From Bacteroidales bacterium (GTDB taxonomy: Bacteria; Bacteroidota; Bacteroidia; Bacteroidales; P3): DNA of 64,000 nucleotides. The DNA lies in the NCBI GenBank assembly GCA_017616895.1, contig JAFZXE010000019.1, forward strand, positions 124,001 through 188,000, given 5' to 3'. A model generated the notes under the pieces. That model was not told the origin of the DNA. It worked only from the letters and a program-made list of their open reading frames with translations, and made no database searches. Of this stretch, positions 1 through 8,645 are shown piece after piece (position 1 is the first letter of the stretch; each line of letters opens with the position of its first letter). The position numbers were made by a program, and so were the translations under genes.

Positions 1-732
1 CTGCAGGTAGTAGAGCGCCGCGCCTGCCGCCACGATGCCCGCATCCAAGCCGTCGATGCCGAAGCCTTTGAGCGACGTGGTGTCGAACTGCTTCATCAGC
101 AGCTCCTCGGCGAAGTCTTTGGTAAACACCCAATCCTCGAAGGTGTTGGTATAGTAGCGCTCCGAGTAGTTGTCCTTGAACCAGTGGAGCTTCTTGCGCT
201 GCAGCACTATCTCCGACGGAGCGAAGCTCTGCAGCAGCTTGTCGATATATTCGTCGTCGCCCTGCGCCACATAGAACTCGCCCGTCGAGACATCGAGGAA
301 GCTTATGCCGTGAATCTTGTCGGTCAGATGCAATCCGCACAGGAAGTTGTTCTCCTTCACCTCCAGCACATTGTCGTTGTACGACACACCCGGAGTCACC
401 AGCTCGGTGATGCCACGTTTCACGAGCCCTTTGGTCGATTTAGGGTCTTCGAGCTGCTCGCATATCGCCACCCTCAAGCCAGAGCGCACCAGCTTGGGCA
501 GGTATTGGTCGATGGCGTGGTAAGGTATTCCCGCGAGGTCGCAGTAGCCGCCCCCACCGCTGGCTTTGCGGGTGAGGGTGATGCCCAGGATGGCCGACGC
601 CTTGCGCGCGTCCTCGCCGAACGTCTCGTAGAAGTCGCCCACACGAAACAGCAGCATCGCGTCGGGAAACTGTCGTTTCATCTCGGCATGCTGCCGCATC
701 AAAGGAGATTCGTTTTCAGCGCTTTTGGCCAT
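1..732 (-). CDS. mutS: DNA mismatch repair protein MutS, N-terminal part (gene runs off the window)
   Basis: Recognises base mismatches and small loops and starts methyl-independent mismatch repair with MutL. The minus-strand frame opens MAKSAENESPLMRQ at 732 and stays open to the window edge, giving about 244 residues. The mismatch-binding domain I is clear: MLLFRVGDFYETFGEDA contains the conserved F-x-E wedge that stacks on the mispaired base. LTRKASGG, AGIPYHA and VAICEQLEDP follow, as in other MutS proteins. An upstream ATG at 742 is in another frame, so 732 is the start. A TAACTTTG box 22 bases upstream suggests a very short leader. Domains II to V, including the ATPase, lie outside the window. 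Confidence 0.96.
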   Translation of the reverse strand, partial: MAKSAENESPLMRQHAEMKRQFPDAMLLFRVGDFYETFGEDARKASAILGITLTRKASGGGGYCDLAGIPYHAIDQYLPKLVRSGLRVAICEQLEDPKSTKGLVKRGITELVTPGVSYNDNVLEVKENNFLCGLHLTDKIHGISFLDVSTGEFYVAQGDDEYIDKLLQSFAPSEIVLQRKKLHWFKDNYSERYYTNTFEDWVFTKDFAEELLMKQFDTTSLKGFGIDGLDAGIVAAGAALYYLQ

Positions 733-753
733 CGGCGTACATTTTTGGGAATG

Positions 754-761
754 CAAAGTTA
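754..761 (-). promoter_or_regulatory. Bacteroidota -7 box for mutS
   Basis: Reads TAACTTTG on the minus strand, matching TAnnTTTG. The start codon lies 22 bases downstream, so the leader would be about 15 nt. Confidence 0.6.
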
Positions 762-823
762 CATATTTACCCCCAGTCGCCGCTCACCCCCCGTCGCCCT
801 TTTTGCAACACTCCACAATAACA

Positions 824-854
824 AAAAAATTATCAGCACGTTACATGCTGATAA
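824..854 (-). terminator. Intrinsic terminator downstream of the YugP-type peptidase gene
   Basis: Perfect 9-bp stem TTATCAGCA/TGCTGATAA with a 7-nt loop. On the minus strand it is followed by a run of seven T, so it ends transcription from the gene that stops at 958. On the plus strand it has five T. Confidence 0.7.
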
Positions 855-877
855 CTTTTTATAATTGACAATAAAAG

Positions 878-908
878 TGAAATTGTGAATTGTGAATTGT
901 GAATTGAC
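878..908. repeat. Short tandem word repeat (gtgaattgtgaattgt type)
   Basis: Three to four copies of the 8-mer tgtgaatt. The same word, often inverted as attcacaattcac, recurs before genes at 14,720, 38,360 and 54,980. Confidence 0.7.
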
Positions 909-957
909 AAATGAAACTCGACCCTTTTAAACCTTAAACTCTTAAACTTGAAACAGA

Positions 958-1686
958 CTATCGTCTGTTGCTGTACACCATAATGTAGTAGAACAATGTT
1001 GCAAGAGAGGTGACCGCCGCCATCACGTAGGTGTAGGCAGCCGACCTCAAGGCACTCTCGGCGTAGCGATGAGTGTCGGGCGATGTGATGCTATGGGTGT
1101 TGAGCCACACCAGCGCACGTTTCGAAGCGTTGATTTCCACCGGCAGCGTCACCACGGTGAAGAGAGTCGTCAAAGCGTAGAGCCCGATGCCCACGAGCAG
1201 CAGCGTGGTGCCCAGCCTGTTCACCAGCAGCATGCCCGCCAGCATCACCCACATGACGAACTTGTTCGAAAAGTTCACCGTCGGCACCAGCGTCGAGCGC
1301 ATCTGCAGCCAGGCATACCCCGTGGCGTGCTGCACCGCATGGCCACATTCGTGAGCCGCCACAGCCGCCGCCGCCACACTCGTGCCGTGATAGACGTCGT
1401 GGCTGAGGTTGAGCGTTTTGTTCACCGGGTTGTAGTGGTCGGTGAGGGTTCCGTTGACCTCCTGCACGGTCACGTCGTGTATGTCGTTGTCGTAGAGCAT
1501 CTTCTCGGCCACCTCGCGACCCGTCATGCCGTAGTTCATCGGTATCTTCGAGTAGCTTTTGAATTTGCGTTCCACGCTCTTGCTCACGATGAAGCTCACG
1601 ATAGAGAGCAGGATGAAGGCGAACCACATAATGGCGGTGTTCGCGCCGCCTCCGCCGTAGATAAGGAGTATAGTGTCGGTCGTCAT
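958..1686 (-). CDS. YugP-type zinc-dependent membrane metallopeptidase
   Basis: Predicted integral membrane zinc peptidase of the YugP/Zn_peptidase_2 family; its substrate is unknown. The 242-residue product has an N-terminal membrane helix (about residues 15-35). The zinc-binding HExxH-like motif reads AAHECGHAVQH near residue 112, with the family hallmarks GREVAEKML, DHYNP and LNLSHDVY before it. Two or more hydrophobic helices follow (VMWVMLAGMLLVNRLG, LLLVGIGLYALTTLF) before a typical EINASKRAL segment. Length and order of motifs fit full-length members (about 225-235 residues). It stands alone between mutS and the DUF4143 ATPase and has its own terminator. Assignment is secure at family level only. 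Confidence 0.9.
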   Translation of the reverse strand: MTTDTILLIYGGGGANTAIMWFAFILLSIVSFIVSKSVERKFKSYSKIPMNYGMTGREVAEKMLYDNDIHDVTVQEVNGTLTDHYNPVNKTLNLSHDVYHGTSVAAAAVAAHECGHAVQHATGYAWLQMRSTLVPTVNFSNKFVMWVMLAGMLLVNRLGTTLLLVGIGLYALTTLFTVVTLPVEINASKRALVWLNTHSITSPDTHRYAESALRSAAYTYVMAAVTSLATLFYYIMVYSNRR

Positions 1687-1873
1687 AGCGTTTCAGTATT
1701 TAGACATATAATAACGGCAATCGAGGGCGTTTATTGCCCACCCGCCGAACGGCGAACACCAGAAGACATCTCTGGCGAAGACAGCCAGGATTCCCGCAGA
1801 ACCATTCTTCGGGCGGGTTCTCGCGGAAAGATTTTTTCATCGAACACAAATGACACAAAAAGTTGATTAAAAA

Positions 1874-3241
1874 TCATATCACCTCCAATTCCGGCAATAT
1901 AACGGAATCACCTAGAGCCTGATTTTGAAGGAACATACTGTAATAAACAGGCATATAGACAACCGCATCCTTTTTATAAACATGTCGCTCATTTGAGAAA
2001 ACGATTGCTCGGGTAATGCCATAATCGGGAGTATCCAGGAATTTCTTAAGCGCACTATGCTCCGTGTAGTCTTTGCCCGATTTGACTTCCAGCGGCAACA
2101 CCCGAAGAGCGTCATAGTCGTCAATAAGGAAATCCACCTCCCCTTTTTGCTTGTTGTCGTAATAATGCAGTTTGAAATTATGGGCTGCCAATTCCTGTGC
2201 GACAACCGACTCGTAAACCGTTCCTAAGTTTATGCTGCGAACGTCATGCAAGACTGCATTCACATTTAATCCGTAAAGCAAATAGGTTAACAAACCCACA
2301 TCGTTAAGGTATAGCTTTATCAACCTCTTCTGCTGTGATTCGACCAAGGGAAACCGCGGATTGCTGATAGCCAACACCTCCAAAGCCACACCCGAATTGG
2401 TAAGATATTCAAATTCGTCGGCATAGTCGGAGAAGTGCTTGCCCGTTTTATTTTCTATTTTGCTATAAACAACACGCTTTTTTTTATTTTCAAGATTACT
2501 TGGAATAAGGTCATATATACGGCGAATCTTAAGTTTTCGTTCCAAATCATACTGAGATGCGTCAATTCGATAGAGTTCGTGAATATCTTTATGCACGGAC
2601 CTTACACGCACCATATTCCTATCTTCCAAATACTTGTTAACCGCTTCGGGAAGTCCGCCCACCAACAAATAATACTTGAAACGTTTCAACAACATCTCAT
2701 GTGTACTTTCATCCAAAGCCTCTTCTCGCTTAAATGAATTTCGAATGTGTTCTATCCAATCCTTACCGACACCTGTAGCCCACAGGAACTCCTCAAAATC
2801 AAGTGGATACATCTGTTCAACAGTAATACTGCCAATTGGAACCGATGGCGTTTCAGACAATGCAACCCCCAGTTGTGAACCACTGGCAATAAAGCGGTAT
2901 CTACCCTCCTGATTCAGAAACTTCAGCATAGTCATCAGATGAGGATAGCATTGAATTTCATCAAGGAACACGAGCGTGTTCGTCTTATCCCCCAATGGCT
3001 TTGTGTAGTAATTCCCAAGTCGCATATACAAGTCGTTCGGACTCTTCACATCGGCAAAATACCTATCACCTTCCTTATCCTCCTTAAGGTTGATTTCCAC
3101 AAAATGCTTGAAAAGCCGTTTACCCACAAAGCGCACAAGATATGACTTACCAATCTGCCTTGCACCGTTTACCAACAGGATTTTGTTGGGTTCATTGGTC
3201 AAAAAGTGTTCAATATACTGCGAGAATTTACGCTCTAACAT
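1874..3241 (-). CDS. AAA ATPase with C-terminal DUF4143 domain
   Basis: A 455-residue AAA_14/DUF4143 protein, a family abundant in Bacteroidota and archaea with no settled function. The N-terminal ATPase has a Walker A NGARQIGKS at about residue 25 and a Walker B LVFLDEIQ near residue 90. Sensor-like GSQLGVAL follows at about residue 120. The C-terminal half carries LNDVGLLTYLLYG, a GTVYESVVAQEL segment and a nuclease-like patch with EVDFLID and LPLEVKSGKDY, the D-ExK layout often seen at the end of these proteins. Whether it cuts DNA is not known. The start at 3241 follows a TATCTTTG box by 28 bases, and three iterons lie further upstream. Gene boundaries look intact. Confidence 0.9.
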   Translation of the reverse strand: MLERKFSQYIEHFLTNEPNKILLVNGARQIGKSYLVRFVGKRLFKHFVEINLKEDKEGDRYFADVKSPNDLYMRLGNYYTKPLGDKTNTLVFLDEIQCYPHLMTMLKFLNQEGRYRFIASGSQLGVALSETPSVPIGSITVEQMYPLDFEEFLWATGVGKDWIEHIRNSFKREEALDESTHEMLLKRFKYYLLVGGLPEAVNKYLEDRNMVRVRSVHKDIHELYRIDASQYDLERKLKIRRIYDLIPSNLENKKKRVVYSKIENKTGKHFSDYADEFEYLTNSGVALEVLAISNPRFPLVESQQKRLIKLYLNDVGLLTYLLYGLNVNAVLHDVRSINLGTVYESVVAQELAAHNFKLHYYDNKQKGEVDFLIDDYDALRVLPLEVKSGKDYTEHSALKKFLDTPDYGITRAIVFSNERHVYKKDAVVYMPVYYSMFLQNQALGDSVILPELEVI

Positions 3242-3269
3242 ATCCTTAATTGATTATTAAACGACGGTA

Positions 3270-3277
3270 CAAAGATA
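3270..3277 (-). promoter_or_regulatory. Bacteroidota -7 box for the DUF4143 ATPase gene
   Basis: TATCTTTG on the minus strand, 28 bases before the start codon and adjacent to the iterons at 3290-3375. Confidence 0.65.
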
Positions 3278-3289
3278 CAACTTTTTTAC

Positions 3290-3375
3290 AAAATCACCAC
3301 TTATTCCGTTTTTTTACACCACAAAATAACAACTTATTCCGTTTTTTTTGCGCCTCAAAATAACCACTTATTCCG
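3290..3375 (-). repeat. Three direct repeats (iterons) upstream of the DUF4143 ATPase gene
   Basis: Minus-strand unit CGGAATAAGTGGTTATTTT occurs at 3290-3308, 3323-3341 and 3357-3375, with one or two changes and a period of 33-34 bp, close to three helical turns. The copies lie just upstream of the -7 box. They look like binding sites for a regulator, possibly the ATPase itself; that is inference. Confidence 0.7.
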
Positions 3376-3433
3376 ATATGGTAGAAAGAAGTTCATCGGA
3401 CACGGATGGCATGAATCTTCATCCTACCTTATG

Positions 3434-6400
3434 TTATTGTTTTTCCAATTGCAGATTTGCCAAACAGACGGCTACTTCTTCTTTTTCATCTCGAGGGCGC
3501 CAAGCCAGGACATAACTCACCTCGGCATAGACCACACTATATCCTTTCTTTGCTAGCTCGTCCAACTCTTCTCTTTTGCTCTTCGAAAGAGATGCGATAG
3601 GTTTTCCTTGTTTGGAATCCAAATATCCATCATGATATTTCATTTCGTCACCGCTTCTCATCGCAAGTACTTCGTTCTTATGGTCGCGGAAATAATCAAG
3701 CCACACATCACGTAAAGAAAGGGACAAAATGATACGCTTATTTTTTACTGGAGCCAATTCTGATGGTTTTTGGCCGAATAAACCGCTGTCGGAATGGATA
3801 TACAGGTTGTGCTTCGCCCGAGTCAATCCGACATAAATACTCCGAAGCGAGTCGGCATCATTTTTGTATAGGCCAAACAGCCACAAGTGCACGCTATCGA
3901 ACTCACGTCCTTTTGCTTTGTGGATTGTGCTGACATAGACAACCTGATCGTCATATTCTGCGAAATCCTCGACATTCGATTCCAACAGGAATTGTCGCAA
4001 ATCGGTCTTATAGATAATTTTGTGAGTTTTCTCGTAGATTTCCCAGAATCGGTGCATATACGGGAGCATCTTGCTTGTGGCGTAAGCCTGTTCGGTTTTA
4101 TGTTTCGCCTCAATCCAAGCCTCCTTCGAGACAGCAATGCTCTCAGAACATTTTAGCTGTTTGGTGAAATATCGAACCTCCGCCAAATTGATAAAACGGA
4201 AACTGTCGGTAGATTGAATAAGCAACGGATGCAGCCCCATCTGATGAAGATAACACGACACCTCCAACGCCTCTTCGTTAGTGTATGTGAGTACCGCGGA
4301 GGAACCCGACAACTGATCCACCCCTATGACCGAAAATGTCCGTCCATTCGACACTTCGACTCGTCCCAAATCTTTTTGCATCGATATTATCGGGGTGGAT
4401 TTCATTCGGTTCGGTATGCACTGGACAAAATTGTTCGCCACATTTACAATGGAAATATCCGACCTATAGTTTTCCGTCATTTCGTAAAACCTTGCATTCT
4501 CTTCGGATACCAACGAGCCCATATAAGCTGAATCGCTGCCACGAAAAGCATATATATTTTGATCGTCGTCACCAACCGCAATAACCCTCATATCCTCATT
4601 CCTTTTCATCAAAGCACGGACCAAACGGAATTCGTCCGCTGCCATATCCTGCGCCTCGTCTATGACAAGCACACTTTTTGCAATCTTAGATTCTTCAACA
4701 TCTCCACGTTCTATCATCTCTGCAGCATGCAGCACGACCTCATCCGATTCCTCAAGGCTACCGAGCTGCCCCATGAGGTCAAAGGCATACGAGTGGAATG
4801 TTTTTATATCGACAAAGTGCGCCGCATTGCCAACCAACTTGATAAGCCTGCTCTTAAACTCGGTGGCCGCCGCTCGCGAGAAGGTCAACATAAGCAGCTG
4901 CTCGTGCTTCACATCCTCCATCAACAGCAACGACGCAAGTTTGTGTACCAACACGCGAGTTTTACCGCTACCAGGACCAGCTGCAACGACTATTACGCGA
5001 GAGTCTTTGTCATCGATTATTTCCCTTTGTTTAGGTGACAACGTGCCGAACAACTGCCTGAATTTGTTTGGCGTGATATTGCGGGTAATTTCTGTCCGAC
5101 GGTTTCCTTTGAAATAATGGTTGATAAACTGACGGTAATCCAGCGTGAAGTAGTCGTTGACGAATTTTAAGGCAGCATTATAGTCGCGTACCATAAGGTT
5201 GGCATATTCGCCAACTATATGAATCTGCTGCATCCGCTGCTGATAGAAGGCATCAAGGGTTTTGTACTGCTCTTTTCCATATCTCGCCTTACGATCCGCC
5301 ATTCGTCGCAGCTGCATAGTGTTGTATATCACCATAAATCCGCCGTCAATCTTCAGCACATCATTCCTGCTGAGATAGAGCATAGATTCTTGTACGTCGG
5401 CGATTGTGGCCTTGTCTCCGAGCAACAGATGCGACTTGTTGAACCCATTAAGGACCTCGATTATTGAGAACGGAACCGACTGCGACGAGTCGTCCTTATG
5501 CTGTGCCACCGCCTTTGCTCCTAACGTCTCTACTATATATCGGCATATCTCCATACGTTTTTCGAAACGCTGGTTTATTGTGTCGTTATCAAGTAATGGT
5601 TGTATTCCGACATTTTCGCTTGCGACAAACTCTTTCTTGTGGATGTACCCCTTGACGGTTAGGAACGACAATATGGTTCGCAACCGACGGACGGTACAAT
5701 CCTTCAGATTCAGTTCCTGTGCCTTTTGGTTCAAGACCTTGTAATTGAAGGCGGATTCTCCCGATGTTATTTGTTGTATCAGGAATTGTTCCAACCGCAA
5801 TGTTGTATCGAGCAGCCTTTTCAGATTTACCCTCTCCACCCAAACGAGCATATCCTGCGAATCAGCCAATATGCCGTCCTGTCGCATCAAATTGACGCTG
5901 TTTATGACCGTCTCTTTGGCCATACCCAATATATCCGCAAGATATTCTATACGGCTTTCGGCCTCGGGATTGTTGCGCTCGGTCATCCTGCGGCTTATTA
6001 GCGAACTGATGATGCGGGCCGACTCCTCTCTAGTTCTATCGTCGAAAAGCGGCGAAACATTAAGCCTACGGCGAGCCTCGTCCATATTCTTAACCGTAAT
6101 TCCCGTGGCGAACAAATGCGGCGAATTTTTCCCTCGACTGATATACCCCGCATTTTCCAAAGCAGCCAAAGCAGCCCGTACTCGCGTCTCGATATCCGCG
6201 ACATCATCACCCCATCCTGCCATTCTTGCTATTTCCAGCACAGAACAACTTACGGTATTCCGTTGCTGAGTCAGATCTTTAATAACCTTCCAGATTTGTT
6301 GTATCTCACTCAGGGCAAGTTTTGTTTGGTTTAGGAGTATGAAGTGTTTGTCCAGGTCGTTGTCGGAATACAAGACGTAGCATTCAGCGTTCATATTCGG

Positions 6401-6625
6401 ATCACGTCCTGCACGACCGGCCTCTTGTATGTAGTTCTCCAAAGAATCGCTTATATCATAATGTATGACCAACCCGACATCTTTCTTGTCAACGCCCATT
6501 CCGAACGCAGAAGTCGCAACCATTACCTGACACTCACCGCTCATAAACGAATTCTGATTACGAACCTTATCCTCCGATTCCATTTTACCGTTGAACGCAC
6601 GAGCTCTTATACCGTCCGACTGCAA
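3434..6625 (-). pseudogene. Exonuclease-RecQ-UvrD fusion helicase, C-terminal part (after an in-frame amber codon)
   Basis: Continues the same reading frame as the 6629-8137 segment, separated from it only by TAG at 6629-6631 and one AAA codon. The first residues (LQSDGIRARAFNG, then GVDKKDVGLVIHYD and the arginine-finger region QEAGRAGRD) are RecQ motifs V-VI. Winged-helix-like and linker sequence follows to about residue 540. The rest is a superfamily 1 UvrD-type helicase: Walker A AAGPGSGKT, LTFSRAAATEF, VIDEAQDM, GDDDQNIYAFRG, and the C-terminal STIHKAKGREFDSV and VGLTRAKHN. The segment could restart at a TTG or an internal ATG, but the RecQ domain would be cut in half. I treat it as one disrupted gene unless the TAG is an error or is read through. 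The UvrD half shows no damage. Confidence 0.8.
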
Positions 6626-6628
6626 TTT

Positions 6629-8137
6629 CTATGCAATCTCTCTAGTCCGTTTTGTGCGCGAACAATACACGATCACCGGACACTTTCTACCGAGAATCAA
6701 AGACCTTAGAAGTCCGTATTTTTCATTATCCGACTCTGCATGGATTACTGAATAACGTAGATTTTTGCGTTCCGCACTTGCGGTGAACAAACGCAAATCC
6801 ACATCCAACTTTTGTCTGAAATAGGAGCAAATGTCCAACACCACTTTAGGTTTAGCCGTCGCGGTGAAACAGCTGACGGCTATCGGATGCTTCATCCTCT
6901 TCTTTTCCTGTAATTGTCTTATAAAGTCACCGATATAGAGATAATCAACCCTAAAATCCTGTCCCCATGCCGAGAAACAGTGTGCCTCATCTATAACAAA
7001 CCTCACCACATTGCGCCCCAGCAGCAGCTGCTCAATGGTTCTGTTTCTGAGCATTTCGGGCGAGATATATAGCATATCGGCAGAACCGTCGGCGACCTGT
7101 GATATGGCGACAGATCTTTCTATCGGGTCGAGCAGCCCGTTCACCGTAACAGCCGTTGTTATTCCCTTTCCAGACAGATTATCCACCTGGTCCTTCATGA
7201 GCGATTGAAGCGGTGATATAACAACCGTTAGCCCTTTCTCGTTTCTACCAGCCATTAGTGCTGGGACTTGAAACGTGAGGCTTTTTCCACCTCCCGTGGG
7301 AAATATACAAAGCAACGACTCGTCGTGTATGGCGCTTTCTACAGCTTGTTGCTGCATTGGTTTGCCATCAAACACACGGAATTCATCATATCCAAACAAA
7401 TCTTTCAGAGCCGAGTGAGCGTCAAGTCGTTTTTTGCAATAATCACATTTATCGCAAGGTGTGCCACATAATAGATGAATAACGTTCGAGACTTTAGGAT
7501 ACGAATGAATCACCCAAGGGGGTGTAATCGAGCCCGGTTCGTCAACCCCGATAATCGCAAGCGAATAGGCAAGTTCCACAGGATATTTTGCGACAACAGC
7601 CGCAACATTTGCGTTGCCGCATATCTTTCCCGAATACTCAAGTTTGATGATATTGGCGGTATCCTGGATGTGTACTATCGTTTCCGATTGTTCGACATAG
7701 TCAAAGAATCCCTTAAATTCATCTATTTCATGCAGCAATGCCCAATAGATTGACTTTAGGTGCGGTGAAAGTCGTTGCCACTTTGCATACTCATCATAGA
7801 ACAGGTCTTTGGCCTTTATTGCGTCGTTCAGTGGATTATTCAGTTCGTCAACTAACAGCTTGTCGTCCTTAACCAGTTTGTGATACGGTTTTTGAGGAAA
7901 CAGCAAGGGGGATAGATACAAAGTGTCTATCGCTTGATAATCATGCAGAAGTATTGTGTGTTTCAGGTCGTGATGAATGATATTGTGACCGCATAAGAAT
8001 TCACAGTTTCCGACGAATCCCTTAAACTTGCGATATGCGTCAGAATGCAACTGAATACCGTCTTCACGTATTGCGCCATAATCGACAACCTTGTTGGTGT
8101 CAACGCTGACGGCGGAGAAGATGCAATGGAGCTTCGT
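6629..8137 (-). pseudogene. Exonuclease-RecQ-UvrD fusion helicase, N-terminal part (5' truncated, ends in amber)
   Basis: The frame is open from a stop at 8138-8140 to TAG at 6629 and contains no good start codon; TTG at 8050 is the first common alternative. The N-terminus resembles a DnaQ-like 3'-5' exonuclease: DTNKVVDYGAI, CGHNIIHHD (ExoII) and YHKLVKDD. The expected first acidic pair (D-x-E) is replaced by FSAVSV, so motif I appears lost. A Cys cluster CDKCDYCKKR leads into a RecQ core with PTGGGKS, ISPLQSLMKDQV, DEAHCFSAWGQDFR and SCFTATAKP. It ends ...CSRTKRTREIA just before the TAG, where RecQ proteins continue with ExL. Missing 5' end plus internal stop argue for a decaying gene. Confidence 0.75.
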
Positions 8138-8186
8138 CTATAAGGACGGCCACTCGGATACGTGGAAGTTCTATCGGGAGCGGTGA
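8112..8186 (+). pseudogene. Possible 3' fragment of a plus-strand gene at the junction
   Basis: The plus-strand frame reads AEKMQWSFVYKDGHSDTWKF, then ends with YRER and a stop at 8184-8186. It looks like a natural C-terminus and abuts the point where the helicase frame loses its family motifs. No start or upstream part remains. It could be chance. Confidence 0.25.
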
Positions 8187-8336
8187 GTTTTAAGCTGTAA
8201 GCTGTGAGTTTTAAGCTGTGAGTTTTAAGCTGTGAGTTTTAAGCTGTGAGTTTTAAGCTGTGAGCTGTGAGTTTTAAGCTGTAAGTTGTAAGTTTTAAGT
8301 TTTAAGCTGTGAGTTTTAAGCTGTGAGTTTTAAGCT
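8186..8336. repeat. Tandem word array (gagttttaagctgt)
   Basis: About ten degenerate copies of the 14-mer gagttttaagctgt, with no spacers between them. The same word occurs singly near 10,810, 38,315, 39,215 and 51,955. Confidence 0.8.
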
Positions 8337-8393
8337 GGCTTTTCTTGCTTCGCTTGAAATGGGGGGCAAAAGTGACGGTTGAGAGAAATTTCG

Positions 8394-8401
8394 TATCTTT
8401 G
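8394..8401 (+). promoter_or_regulatory. Bacteroidota -7 box for the cobalamin riboswitch-btuB transcript
   Basis: TATCTTTG lies immediately before the riboswitch, which would place the transcript start near 8408. Confidence 0.65.
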
Positions 8402-8407
8402 CACCTC

Positions 8408-8606
8408 GGTTTGGTCATCGGAAAAACGATGCGAGAAAGGGAACTCGGGTGGAAATCCCGGACAGTCCCGCTGCTGTGAATCCCATGTGAGTGCGTGAAC
8501 CACAAGGTGAGGGTGAACCCTGACCGACAAAAGCCACTGCAGGACGGCGAGAACGCCTGCGGGAAGGCGTCGGGACAGAGGGGGATAAGTCAGAAGACCT
8601 GCCAAG
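8408..8606 (+). promoter_or_regulatory. Cobalamin (adenosylcobalamin-type) riboswitch
   Basis: The conserved elements occur in order: AAAGGGAA...GGTGGAAATCCCGGAC followed by AGTCCCGCTGCTGTGA (the ligand-binding core), AGCCACTG, and the 3' AGTCAGAAGACCTGCC. Spacing of about 200 nt fits the class. It lies 40 nt upstream of a TonB-dependent receptor start and probably represses it when B12 is plentiful. The stretch GAGGAGGGG at 8631-8640 may be the ribosome-binding region sequestered on binding. Confidence 0.93.
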
Positions 8607-8645
8607 CCGCCATCATCAGAAAAACGCTCCCGAGGAGGGGTGGAA

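Noticed and set aside
1740-1860. Plus-strand frame continuing from 1069 through the gap upstream of the peptidase gene
   Set aside because: The coding part is opposite the YugP gene, and the gap portion has no motif.
6629-6631. Pyrrolysine or other programmed recoding at the amber codon
   Set aside because: No recoding element or suppressor is visible, RecQ does not need such a residue, and the 5' end of the gene is also damaged.
8186-8336. Tandem array considered as a CRISPR
   Set aside because: Units are about 14 bp, contiguous and without unique spacers; no cas gene is near.
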